This document shows positions 49,251-59,745 of a DNA stretch of 64,000 nt, in pieces (position 1 is the first letter of the stretch; each line of letters starts with the position of its first letter). This stretch comes from Flammulina velutipes (lineage: Eukaryota; Basidiomycota; Agaricomycetes; Agaricales; Physalacriaceae): the NCBI GenBank assembly GCA_011800155.1, contig CM022378.1, positions 434,001 through 498,000 of the forward strand. Direction: 5' to 3'. The notes beneath the pieces are model-generated. The model worked only from the letters and a program-made list of their open reading frames with translations, made no database searches and was not told the DNA's origin. The position numbers and the translations under genes are program-made.

Positions 49251-52200
49251 GAAGGTTGGATGAACGATAAACGGGTATGTCTTTCAATATCCAATAGATG
49301 TCTTCCATGATGCTAACCTAACCCAAGGTCATACAGTGCACAGCGTCAAAATGCGTGGCGAGCCACCTTCTACTAGTTTTCGTCACCATCCCTCCGACAA
49401 TTTCTCCTCCTCCAATATATCACTTTCATCCTCCGTGCGCGAGCCTACTCGAAACCCGTTCATTGCCATTGAAACGGGAACGATTGCTGCCTGGAATGGC
49501 TAAACAGCTTGGATATGGCGATGCTTGAGAAGCAGCATTCCCTCTGGCTGGGAATGAAGAGCGCGCGCGGCGGGGACTGGAAGCGAGTGCGTATAGCAGG
49601 AGGACCAAGACGACAAATTGGTATCTTCGTCCACTGCCTTTCGAGGATCAGCTCGCTTTGCCAGTAACGGACTTGTCAATCTCGGACTTGAAGAATCCTA
49701 GCTGGCGAGGAGGACTTGGCATCAATGTTTCAACTGCAATATATATGCACATGGGTGCGTCCAGCTGTCAGTACTACGGGAATATGCATTGTGTACGAAT
49801 TCGGCTTTTCCCGGACTCTTTCCTTCAACCTACGGACCCGATGAAGCATGGGATGAATGGTCCGTCAACCGACGTTGTACGTCTGCCCAAAATCAACCAT
49901 GTATCTTCGCTGACCAAATAGATTTAGCGCCAAGCATAGAACAGACCCTCACGCATAGAGCGAGTCAACTCGGAGGAACTTGCTGTGTTCATGCCCATCC
50001 TCATCGTTAGGAACGTCCGTCCCACGTTGACGTTAGCCAGGCAGCGGCGAGACGAGACGAGCATGCGAGGAGGCCGTCCGATACAAACATCCGACCTGAC
50101 GCGACCTACGAACAAGTGGCTGGTTGGGCATGCGCGCAAGGAAGAGGGGATGTGGTCCAAGAACCAAGTCCTTTGGTACGTTGCCAAGATTGAACGTCGT
50201 GTACAAGCTAGTCAGTCATGCATACATAGGCCAGACTCGCGTCAAGAGGCTGCATGGATAGAGCAGACCGCGCAAAGCGTTCACCAAGCGTATGCCTATG
50301 TCTACTCTGCATCCACGCGCAGCAGTGATTTACCGGACACGACGAAGAATGCTTCGTTTCGTTTCAACCGTCTTTGTATGTTCGCCGTGAATCGACTGTA
50401 TCCTAGCTAACCGAATGCATTCAGCACTACACTTCAACAATGATCACCAAATGCGTCGAGGAAGACGGCTCAGGATGAAATTTAACGTGTCCCTCCTCCT
50501 CTTTACAATCATACGCGTCGTTCGAGACGCCCGCCCCACGTTGAAGATAGCAAGGCAGCAGCGAGACGAGCGTGCGAGGGATCTGGGTTGAATGAACACT
50601 TAATGAATGAGTACGTTGCAATATCATTATCGAATACCAACCGCTAACCTAATCTAGGCTCATACTCTCCATACACTCCCCATGCACGCCCCTACGGAAC
50701 AGCAGACAGTGCTGACACCAAATTGACGTCGCCAGCGCCCACCTGCCACTCGCCCTGTTGGCTATCCTGGTTCCAGCAGCCGGCCTCACAAGTATCAGAC
50801 ACAAAAATCAATCAGCACACGACCGTGACTCGGACCTGACTCAGACTGCGCAGCCAGTTCATTGTAAGAATCATCCACAATGACGCGGGGACTCTCTTCA
50901 ACTATCACAGTCAACATCGACCCACGCTACGCGCCCGTCGTCCATCGTTCGTCATTTAATCAATGGACGACGAAACCACTTTCTCGACAGATGAAGCAAT
51001 GTTTCAACTGTCAACCAGTTTTACGTCCCGCATAATTAAAGGCGTATCTTAGCTGATTTAGCGCTGAGCCTACGGATGATTTGAATACAGGGCCTTCACG
51101 CATGGAGCAGCTCTTGACGTGTTCATCCTCCTCTTTACGATCACCCTCGTCGCAGATGTCAAATCACGCTCGCGCCCTCCCTAAAATTGGATGCTCTGCC
51201 TGGTCCATAATGCTCTCCTTCCACAATGATCGCTGTTCAGCCTCGTACCTCCGTGGCTAATCGTTCACACAATCAAGCAGCACACCAGCCCCCGCTACCA
51301 GCTCGATACGTTCAATTCACCAAGCCATGCTGATCCTCGTGGCTTTGACTATCACCATCGCCGTTGACCAGCCATCCACGGCGATGGTTCGTCTTTCTTG
51401 TTCCGTGCGAATAACCTTTCACAAATGACTACGAAACCATGGATAGCCTTTGCATGTTCGCCTTCAGTTGGGAATCAGTCGTAGCTTCGCGGCGCCTCTC
51501 TCGAATTCCATCGTCACTACGGAGGGCAGTCACACAAGAGTCTTTGCATGCGATGTCGGTTGGCTCAACAACGATTCCTGTAATTGTACGTATCTGTCCA
51601 TTTATTCTGATGCGTCGCTGACACAGCCTTGTAGATCCAAATCCCGAAGACGAACATACGAGGGGTGCCGGCCAAGAAGGTTGAACGAGTACGTCTTCCA
51701 ACATCCAATGCATGGCTTAGACGGCGCTAACCTAACCTGACCTAGGATCATACAGTGCACCTCATCTCTCCCTTTTCTGCTGGGCCAGACATCAAATCAT
51801 CTCACGCCGAGCAATTGGATGCTCGCATTCCAAGGATCACACCGTTGTGCATTCTGGCTTCACTCTATCGTTGACAGGACACGTCTGTAATTCGGCCCAC
51901 GCTACCAGCGAAGGATGCGCCGTCCACGGGGCTGGTTCAACTTTTTTGTTTCGCGCACGGACCAAGCACTTTTACGAAACTATGGCGACGCACCGCTGTC
52001 GTGATGGGCCATCACATTGCAGAATCTCTCTCGAATTGGGAAGGTCGTCGCACAAAAGACTTTGCATTACTATGTCACTTGGCTCGATAATGATCTATAT
52101 CATCGTACGTCCGAGTCTCCGTCCCTTCTGTCCTGCATGATGCTGACACAGGGTTCAGATTCCGAAGACGCTCTCGACGAATGTATCTTCCTCCGACGCC

Positions 52201-52682
52201 CGGACTGGTCGACTTGTTTTCACGTCTCGACACGCTCGCGTTCAACGAAGGCCCCCGGAAATTAGGGACAACGGGGGGCGACGATACTCACCTCGGATAT
52301 CATGTATCCTGTCTTCGACCTTATGTGCTCATTCTGATCGTTGGGCCACTCGTCGACCAAATCAAGGAGCACTTGCACATACCACACTACCATTGCGACT
52401 CGCTACAACCATGCAGGACGTCCATGTGGAATCGCGCGAGGGCTTTTCGTATCTCATGTTGGTCGATTCAATGGTGATTAACTGTACGTCTTGGTCCATT
52501 CATCCTTACACGCTGCTGATCCAGCCTAGATATGAATATGGACATTACTTACTGTGGAGGGATCCTTGATTTATCTAGACTGGCGATTGGGGTGTTCATG
52601 AAATCATAGACATTGTATACAAATTTCTTACTACTACAGAGATTCACATAATAGAAATGGACAACATTACTTCGGTACATAG
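49251..52682 (+). repeat. Decayed exon/intron units, module 3 tail
   Basis: Extra units beyond those in module 2. The stretch 50586-50998 matches 1117-1496, and 51160-52682 matches the segments on both sides of the fold-back element (5180-6334 and 9151-9444), so it records the state of the locus before both transposons inserted. A short exon (IQIPKTNIRGVPAKKVER, about 51636-51689) between two good introns is one of the few clean pieces. No intact gene. Confidence 0.55.
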
Positions 52683-55600
52683 CTACATATCAGACGGTGT
52701 ATAGCAAAGGGCCCAGTCAGTGCCTAATCTGGCTTTGGAGAAATCAATACAAACAGAGCCTTGGGCGGAGAGGATAAGAGATGTATAGGGTCTGCACAGA
52801 ACTTCACGGAACTGGAGGGGAAGCCACATGAGTCTTGAATGACTTTTAGAGCTGGAGGAACACACAATCCAACCACTTTCATCAACCTCCCATAATGATA
52901 GGGTAGATGTAGTGTGCTGATCATTCTGAGCACTGGAGGATATGTCTTGTGATTGGGAGATAGTGACAGAGGATGAGTCTATGGAAATTCTGAATATTGC
53001 CAATTCTATGGCTTGCCTGACATCCCATACACGTACTGTGTTGTCAAATGATCCAGAGACAATGTGAGAGCCATCAGGTGAGAATGCCACAGAGTTGACC
53101 CCTGTTGTGTGACCATGCATAGTTGCCAGCTCTGTGCCAGACTTTGCATCCCATACACGCACTGTCCAGTCACTTGATCCAGAGACAATGTGAGAGCCAT
53201 CAGGTGAGAATGTCACAGATCTGACCCAACTTGTGTGACCATGCATAGTTGCCAGCTCTGTGCCAGACTTTGCATCCCATACACGTACTGTGTTGTCATC
53301 TGATCCAGAGACAATGTGAGAGCCATCAGGTGAGAATGCCACAGAGCTGACCCCCATTGTGTGACCATGTATAGTTGCCACCGCTGTGCTAGACTTTGCA
53401 TCCCATACACGTACAGTCTTGTCATCTGATCCAGAGACAATGTGAGATCCATCAGGTGAGAATGCCACAGAGCTGACCCCTGTTGTGTGACCATGCATAG
53501 TTGCCAGCTCTGTGCCAGACTTTGCATCCCATACACGCACTGTCCAGTCACTTGATCCAGAGACAATGTGAGAGCTATCAGGTGAGAATGCCACAGAGCT
53601 GACCCCCAATGTGTGACCATGTATAGTTGCCAGCTCTGTGCCAGACTTTGCATCCCATACACGTACTGTGTTGTCATCTGATCCAGAGACAATGCGAGAG
53701 CCATCAGGTGAGAATGCCACAGAGTTGACCCCTGTTGTGTGACCATGCATTGTTGCCAGCTCTATGCCAGACGTTGCATCCCATACACACACTGTCCAGT
53801 CACTTGATCCAGAGACAATGTGAGAGCCATCAGGTGAGAATGTCACAGATCTGACCCAATTTGTGTGACCATGCATAGTTGCCAGCTCTGTGCCAGACTT
53901 TGCATCCCATACACGCACTGTGTTGTCATCTGATCCAGAGACAATACAAGAGCCATCAGGTGAGAATGCCACAGTGTAGACCTCTGAGAACACTGATATT
54001 GTCATTAGTACTGAACTTGAGATATTATTTATATCTCCTAAAAAGGACAATATAGGTATCAGAGAAAACCTCCTACTCCAGTCATGATAGAGTATTGATT
54101 TCCTTGTATATGCTGCAAGAGTAGACAGATACAGATGAGGTGCAGAATGAGAGGCTGAGCTACCTGCATACTTTGCTGCAAATATGCCTATATCTTTAAC
54201 ATAAGCGATAATATTATTCTGTACTGAACTCTGCTATAAAATCAAAGATCAATCAGCATATTATTATATTACAAGTTTCACCAAACATACCTTGGCAAGC
54301 CACTGCTCGACTGATATCATTAGATTATTGCACTCACTCCTTGCACCAATAAGATGCATAATTTCTATCCAGAAAAGACTCTTCATATGACAGAACTCTT
54401 TGAGATTCTCATAGAGTCTGTCATCCTCTGGATTGGATTCAAATAGATGATTTGTCCAGTGTTGTGAACTATATTGTAGAGGTAGAGAAATATTCTTCTG
54501 AATTCGAGACTTGAGATCAAACACCTCTTCATCTAGGAGGAATGAAGAAGGGTGTTTACAGATATTGAATCTGAGATCTTGCATAATATTGAAACATGCA
54601 TGTGCAAGAACAGTGTGATGAGAGGATGTGTAACAAGTCAACTGTGTCTTCAAACCTTCAATATGAGATCTTTTTGGATCACACATGAAGTCAAAGAATG
54701 ATTTGTGGTACCAATAAATGCATCCATCATTTTTGGACACATAAATCACTGCATGTAGCTCCTTGATAACATGTTCAACTACCTCTTTGTTGACAGTCTC
54801 ACAATCTGAACATAGTGCACTGATAACAGAACTGGAGACAGGCTGCTTGACACAAAGAATAGTATGAAGGACTGTCAGTCGTCCTCTCTGAACTGTTTCT
54901 CCAACATCAAGAAGGCTAGTGTGCAATATGTGACTATAGAGCTGATCAACTGGTAATGCTTCAACACTTTCTGATATAGTTGGCCATTCTCTAAGTAAAC
55001 TGTTCAACTGTTGCTCCTGTTCCTTTAGTGCCAATTTATGTCGTGATAAAAACCGCACAACAGTAGCAGCATAGATGAAGAGACCCCCAGCCTGAGAAGC
55101 AAGCTTCTGAAGTACCTCCCATTCACAGAGTGCAGGGAGTTTTGCTTTCAAGAATGTCAGGATATCAGCTTGGACATCCTCAGTCTTGACCTCATGGAGG
55201 TGACAAACAGTATCTGGTGCAAAAGCATCACAATGTACAACAATCCTGGGATCTGGTCGGCTGGTCACAAGAAACTTGAGACCTTGTAGGTTCCCCTTTC
55301 CAACAGTATCTAAGAGCTCCTTCAAGAACTCAGACCCTCCTTCATTCTCATCTAATGCATCAACAACAATGAGCCGAGGAGGCATGTCAGACAGGTGCTT
55401 GGACCCCGATTTGCCCCACGGTCCAACAAGCAGCTCCTCCAACTGTCTGCGGGACATGTCAACAGCATCGAAATCCGCATCAAGAAGCATTTCAGCGAAT
55501 GAGCGTGAACGACGAGCGAGCTGGTAGACAATGGTGGGTATGATATATTTACGGCGACGCGCATCTTCAATCTGCCGAGAACAGAAGAAGGAAGCGGCGA

Positions 55601-56845
55601 GAATGACATCTCGATTGTCCTGACCCATCTCTTCGACTCGCTGGCAGATAGAGTAGGCAATCGTGGACTTGCCGGTCCCAGCCATGCCATTCAGCCAGTA
55701 GACGGGTGCGCTCGCGCGATCCTTTGCCCAGTCAAGGATGGCATCGATGATGGTGGTGCGAGTGCCCGGTGTACATGGCTCACGTGTAAGTGTCGTCGAG
55801 TCGAGGTCGGCGTTATAGACTGCTTGTCGGGAACGGGGCCATGAGGCGAGGTGCAGTTGTTGGAGTGACTTGAAGACGTCTGCCGTCTTGCGCTCGATGG
55901 CAAGAGAGACGTCGATCTAAAAGTACCATGATTAGCCGCCGACTTCAATGAAAACAACAGCATGCACGCACATGGAAGTCCTTGGCACATTCATCGAGTC
56001 GTTTGAAGATCTCCTTGACCTTCTTTTTATCTTCGTCGCTCTCCAAAATTCGGATCCCGAGATGCCGTTTTGTCATCTTCTCGAGCTCTGCTATCTGCGT
56101 AATGAGAGTCCTGCGATTGTGTGATGAGTGACTAATTCCCCTTTGATATTTGAAGGACGCACCCAGCAAACACTCGAATCCGTTCTTCTGGGACTTCGTC
56201 ATCTTCGGCCTTGAGTAACGCAGCATCGACCGTTTCCAGGCGTTTCTTCATCTGGGTTACAAGGTCGCGTATTTCGTCCTGATTATCGCTGACCGCCTAG
56301 GGAACGGGTTAGAAAGGCAGTTCAATACCACAAGATGTCGAACCTACATTTCCGATATCGATCAGCCTGTTGAGTGCTCCCACAGGAACTTTCGCCGGCG
56401 TTCCGTCCAGAAGACCTTCTGTCTTTTTGGACAATAGTTGGAAGCCGTGCCAGGCGATCTGAGAGGCTTTAACAGCAGTGCTGGATCCACTGCGATCTTG
56501 ATAGCAGGTCAGGTGAGTCAATCTACGCCGCAGTGATCCTTTTATCGACTTACCTTGGTTGACAGAGATGGGAGCTGGAGCAGAGACGGGAGCTGGAGCA
56601 GAGACGGGAGCTGGAGCAGAGACGGGAGCTGGAGCAGAGACGGGAGCTGGAGCAGAGACGGGAGCTGGAGCAGAGACGGGAGCTGGAGCGGGAACTGGAG
56701 TAGGCTGGCTAGGCTGTGACGTGGCGGCGCTATTGCCCGGCAGGTTGCCCGTTGGCTGTTGCGAGGCAGATCGAAGGCGAGTTGGGAGTAACTTGTTCTT
56801 GATTCTATCCCTCATTCGAGGTTTGGTTTGGGGAGGTGTGGACAT
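52683..56845 (-). CDS. NLR3: NACHT-WD40 STAND receptor
   Basis: Six exons on the minus strand: 56845-56554, 56496-56348, 56296-56163, 56110-55972, 55916-54291 and 54233-52683, giving 1296 aa with consistent phases. Exon 1 ends in seven copies of a six-residue APAPVS repeat in place of the short repeated exons of NLR1 and NLR2. The helical block (GLLDGTPAKVPVGALNRLI), NACHT (Walker A GMAGTGKST near 315, LIVVDALDEN) and eight nearly identical WD40 repeats (about 863-1198) follow, then the same tail as NLR1. Eight units make one seven-bladed propeller plus one unit, about half of NLR1, so the array has gained or lost blocks. The WD exon is closest to NLR1. No break was found. Confidence 0.92.
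52980..53987 (-). repeat. 126-bp WD40 tandem repeats of NLR3 (8 units)
   Basis: Eight units, nearly identical in sequence, with SSDWTV and SDDNTV versions alternating. Units 2-3 and 7-8 are related pairs (TTGVNSVAFSPDG), a sign of block duplication. Variable residues fall at the same places as in NLR1. Confidence 0.9.
56562..56700 (-). repeat. 18-bp minisatellite in NLR3 exon 1
   Basis: Seven tandem 18-bp units (gagctggagcagagacgg on the plus strand) encoding the APAPVS repeat. Units are almost identical and in frame, so copy number can change without breaking the gene. Confidence 0.9.
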
Positions 56846-57991
56846 GATGACAGCGCGAGGCAAGAGGCGTGTGAACGAGACAGGCTATGCAGACGATAAG
56901 CCATCATACATCATCAGATGGAGAACGGCGCTAACCTTGAGCGTTCTTGCCTAGGCACTGCCCATTAATCGACATCTAAGTAGTCAACGCCTCGTCCGTC
57001 AGTATGCAGAAACAGAGAAAGAACGGTTCAAGGGTGAGGACAAACAGATTAGAGCCAACGAAAGTGCGAAACCAGCCACCTTTCTTGTTTAGGCCATCTC
57101 TGAACTTTCACGCAGATCTGTAATCTCACAGTTCCATTCTTATCTGAACAAGAGGGATAGTCTAACCGACGAGGCGGGCGTGTATCCCGATCGCTAGAAT
57201 ACGTTACGCAGATGCATTACACATCATTCGTCTAACGGAGCATTAGCATGATGCTTACACGTAGAGAGACGAAGCTAACCTGCTCCGGATTTGCCAACAC
57301 AGATAACCACGGCGCTATAACATTATCACCTAGATGAGTATCCTTCCTTTCATACGACGACGATGGGGACAAATAGCTGGGGGGAAGTAAGTCTGTCGTG
57401 CGAATACCCACCAACTTTGGATGGCAGTGCGTTGGGTGGCTGGCTTAGTGTCTCCTGCGCACTCTATATAACGGGTAGACCAGCATGATTGGCATGGACA
57501 CAGAGCTCGAGGTCAGACGATACGGCGAACGCGACTGGGAGACTTCCTATATATTTTGGTCGTTATCAATGAAAATTCCAACGCAGAGTTTTGCGGCGTA
57601 CCTCTACGGCCTCAAGCACGTTCTATGGCTCGTTCATTCGTTGATAGAAACAACCAGATAGAAAACATCGCGCATTACATGATGGTAGACGTCAAAGAAA
57701 GTCGCGCGGATAGCTCCGCCGACCCTCACCCTCTTGGCTTTCGACTACACCACCAAAATTATCGGAGCTCAGTTCGAGGTAGTCGGCGTGAGATGAATAC
57801 AAGCTCAACGGTGAACGTAATTCTCACCTCGGTAATACCGCGGAGTGATGTATGTAATCATACCTCTGTATCATCCTCCCATCATCTCGAAATCACATCC
57901 CATAAACATTGCCCAAAGACACCCATCTTTTTCATCCAGGTGATGTCTTCAGCACGGTTCCCCTCTTTCATCGACCTTTGACATACCAATT
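56846..57991. other. Region between NLR3 and the 216-aa gene
   Basis: No HNH-like copy follows NLR3, unlike NLR1 and NLR2. A 141-codon plus frame ending at 57981 lacks an ATG at its start and any motif. The stretch presumably holds the divergent promoters of NLR3 (minus) and the gene at 57992 (plus). Confidence 0.4.
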
Positions 57992-58745
57992 ATGTCTTCA
58001 AGCCAAACTGCTGAATCAGACAGTCTCTATGGTATCGCGCCTCCCGGAACATATGGAACTCAAATCGACTTCAACGACCTCGACGGGACTCAGTTGGAGA
58101 ACATCTCAGCAGAGATCTCTCAAGACCTAGCTCTACTCCGTGGTTTGGTTGAGCGAGGTCGTTTGTTCACTCCCAGCGTAAGCCCGACTATTCGCATACT
58201 CTTCATTTTATGTTAATGTGTTTGAACAGGAAGAGGCGAGCATTGTGACCACAGAAATTTCGGACAGTAAAGAAGAAGACGCTGATGACATCCTCATATG
58301 TGAACTCAAGTCGATCTTCAAGCTGAACACATACCAAATCAGGAGTGTGGCTCGTGCGATGAGGGAGTCTGACCTGTCTGATACAGAGTCAAGCGGGGAC
58401 GAGCATCCGGTACGTCTCAAGGGACATTCACGCTGACGTCCACCACTAACTTCGAAGCAGATTATACATGAATTCGGATTCCTGAAGCAGCCCGTCGCTG
58501 TGCGTGATTCAGCCTGGAGCTATAGACGCCTCAATCTACTGGCTCAAGTCGAAAGCGAGCTCGAGACCACCCGATACTCCGAAGCCTCCGCCAACAAGCA
58601 TGTCGCCAAGGTGCTGATCGAGCAGGAGAAGTTGCGCATCAAAGCCTCTAAGTGCCGGCTTGCGTTGAAGGAGAGGACAGACAGACGGCTACGCTTGGAG
58701 TCAGCCAGAGATGCGTTGAAGAAACATATCAAACAGTCAAAGTAG
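57992..58745 (+). CDS. Hypothetical coiled-coil protein, three exons
   Basis: Exons 57992-58177, 58230-58409 and 58461-58745 join in phase to 216 aa. Both introns (52 and 51 nt) have good borders. The start MSSSQTAESDSLYG is polar. Residues 30-60 (TQLENISAEISQDLALLRGL) look like an amphipathic helix, and the middle is acidic. The last 70 residues are a long charged helix (ALKERTDRRLRLESARDALK), likely a coiled coil. I do not recognise the family. The intact three-exon frame argues for a real gene, and it lies outside the decayed module sequence. Function unknown. Confidence 0.75.
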
Positions 58746-59109
58746 TAGTTTGTATGTCTATTCGACTCTAATTCATTATCGTCACATTTTGAACTCCCGG
58801 AGGCTGGTAGCACATTTTCAGACAAATCTTATTACAGTTAATCATATCTTGTGCTGTCGCACAGTCATAATCTGGATCGGTGCACGTTTCGCGCTATTTT
58901 GAGTGGCGTCGGGACTGATGTCACACTTTGTCACACGGCGCCACATTGCAAGAACGACTTGGAAAATAGTGGGGCTCTGAGCTTCAAGTGCCCGTAGAGT
59001 GGAAATACATAGTTTCATGTATTTCTTCGGCTTTTATGCTCTCAGACTTTATGAGGAACCCGTGTCTGTGGTGCAAATCATATCACTTGTAAAATTGGAG
59101 TAATAATAG
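58746..59109. other. Intergenic, no recognised feature
   Basis: 3' flank of the coiled-coil gene. No gene, repeat or RNA recognised. Confidence 0.4.
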
Positions 59110-59451
59110 CTAAGTGTTCCCGGCGCCTAAGATAGCTTGTTCTCTGTCTCTCTTTAAGCCTTTGTTTTTCGCCCTAGTGGCCTGCGACTTTGCCAGTGCA
59201 TCGGCACGCTTCTTTACACCAGTCTTCTGAAGCTCTTCAACAAATGATTGATGATACTTCTCTCTGTCTATTTGGAGCTTGACAGGCGCCACCAGATTCC
59301 TAGGAAGCGTTGCCCGTAACAAGTGTGCTAGGGCTCTCAACGAGTTACCCCCGGGTGCCACCCCCCACCCTTCAGGCAGGTACTTGACTTCCTCCAATGC
59401 TGATCCACACCCTTCTCGTACTCGAGTTTTTGCAACCTGAGTGTGGCGCAA
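59110..59451 (-). CDS. Possible C-terminal gene fragment
   Basis: A 113-codon minus frame whose last 80 residues (RALAHLLRATLPRN, KYHQSFVEELQKTG, then a Lys/Arg-rich end) look protein-like, while the first part overlaps the repeat-like segment beginning near 59340. It could be the end of a gene cut by the insertion of the neighbouring hAT element. No upstream exons found. Confidence 0.25.
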   Translation of the reverse strand: MRHTQVAKTRVREGCGSALEEVKYLPEGWGVAPGGNSLRALAHLLRATLPRNLVAPVKLQIDREKYHQSFVEELQKTGVKKRADALAKSQATRAKNKGLKRDREQAILGAGNT

Positions 59452-59560
59452 GTCGGGTACGTTGCCACCCGCAAGTACTTACCAACACCCGAGTTGCAAC
59501 AAGTACTCACGGGTTTAACCCGGGTACTTGAATGTTTCGCGAGGTTAACTCGACACCCAT
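59340..59560. repeat. Cluster of caagtac/gggtacttg motifs, possible hAT subterminal region
   Basis: Variants of the same short motif occur in both orientations (caggtacttg, gggtacgttg, gcaagtactt, caacaagtact, cccgggtacttg). Such clustered short motifs are typical of subterminal transposase-binding regions of hAT elements. It lies beyond the 3' end of the hAT gene. A matching cluster was not found on the other side, and no terminal repeat was identified. Confidence 0.4.
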
Positions 59561-59745
59561 GTATATTCATAGACCAAATATCACGGAAGACATAAATATA
59601 AGTACAGTACTACAACGCAGGAGCTAATATGATCAGAAATAAAGTCAGACGTCCAACGGACATGAAGAATATTGAAAGGAAAGAGATATAAGTACATTTA
59701 GTATTGAGTATGACTGCCTACAATTTCGTCGCGCGCAAAATTTAT
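59561..59745. other. 3' flank of hAT gene
   Basis: No gene. Contains a short AT-rich stretch with repeated ataagtac (about 59597 and 59688). Confidence 0.35.

Noticed and set aside
9742..53987. Regularly spaced repeats reminiscent of a CRISPR array
   Set aside because: The period is 126 bp, in frame and encodes WD40 blades; the genes have spliceosomal introns, so the DNA is eukaryotic.
56559..56954. 131-codon plus ORF rich in ETGAGA repeats
   Set aside because: It is the antisense reading of the 18-bp minisatellite in NLR3 exon 1.
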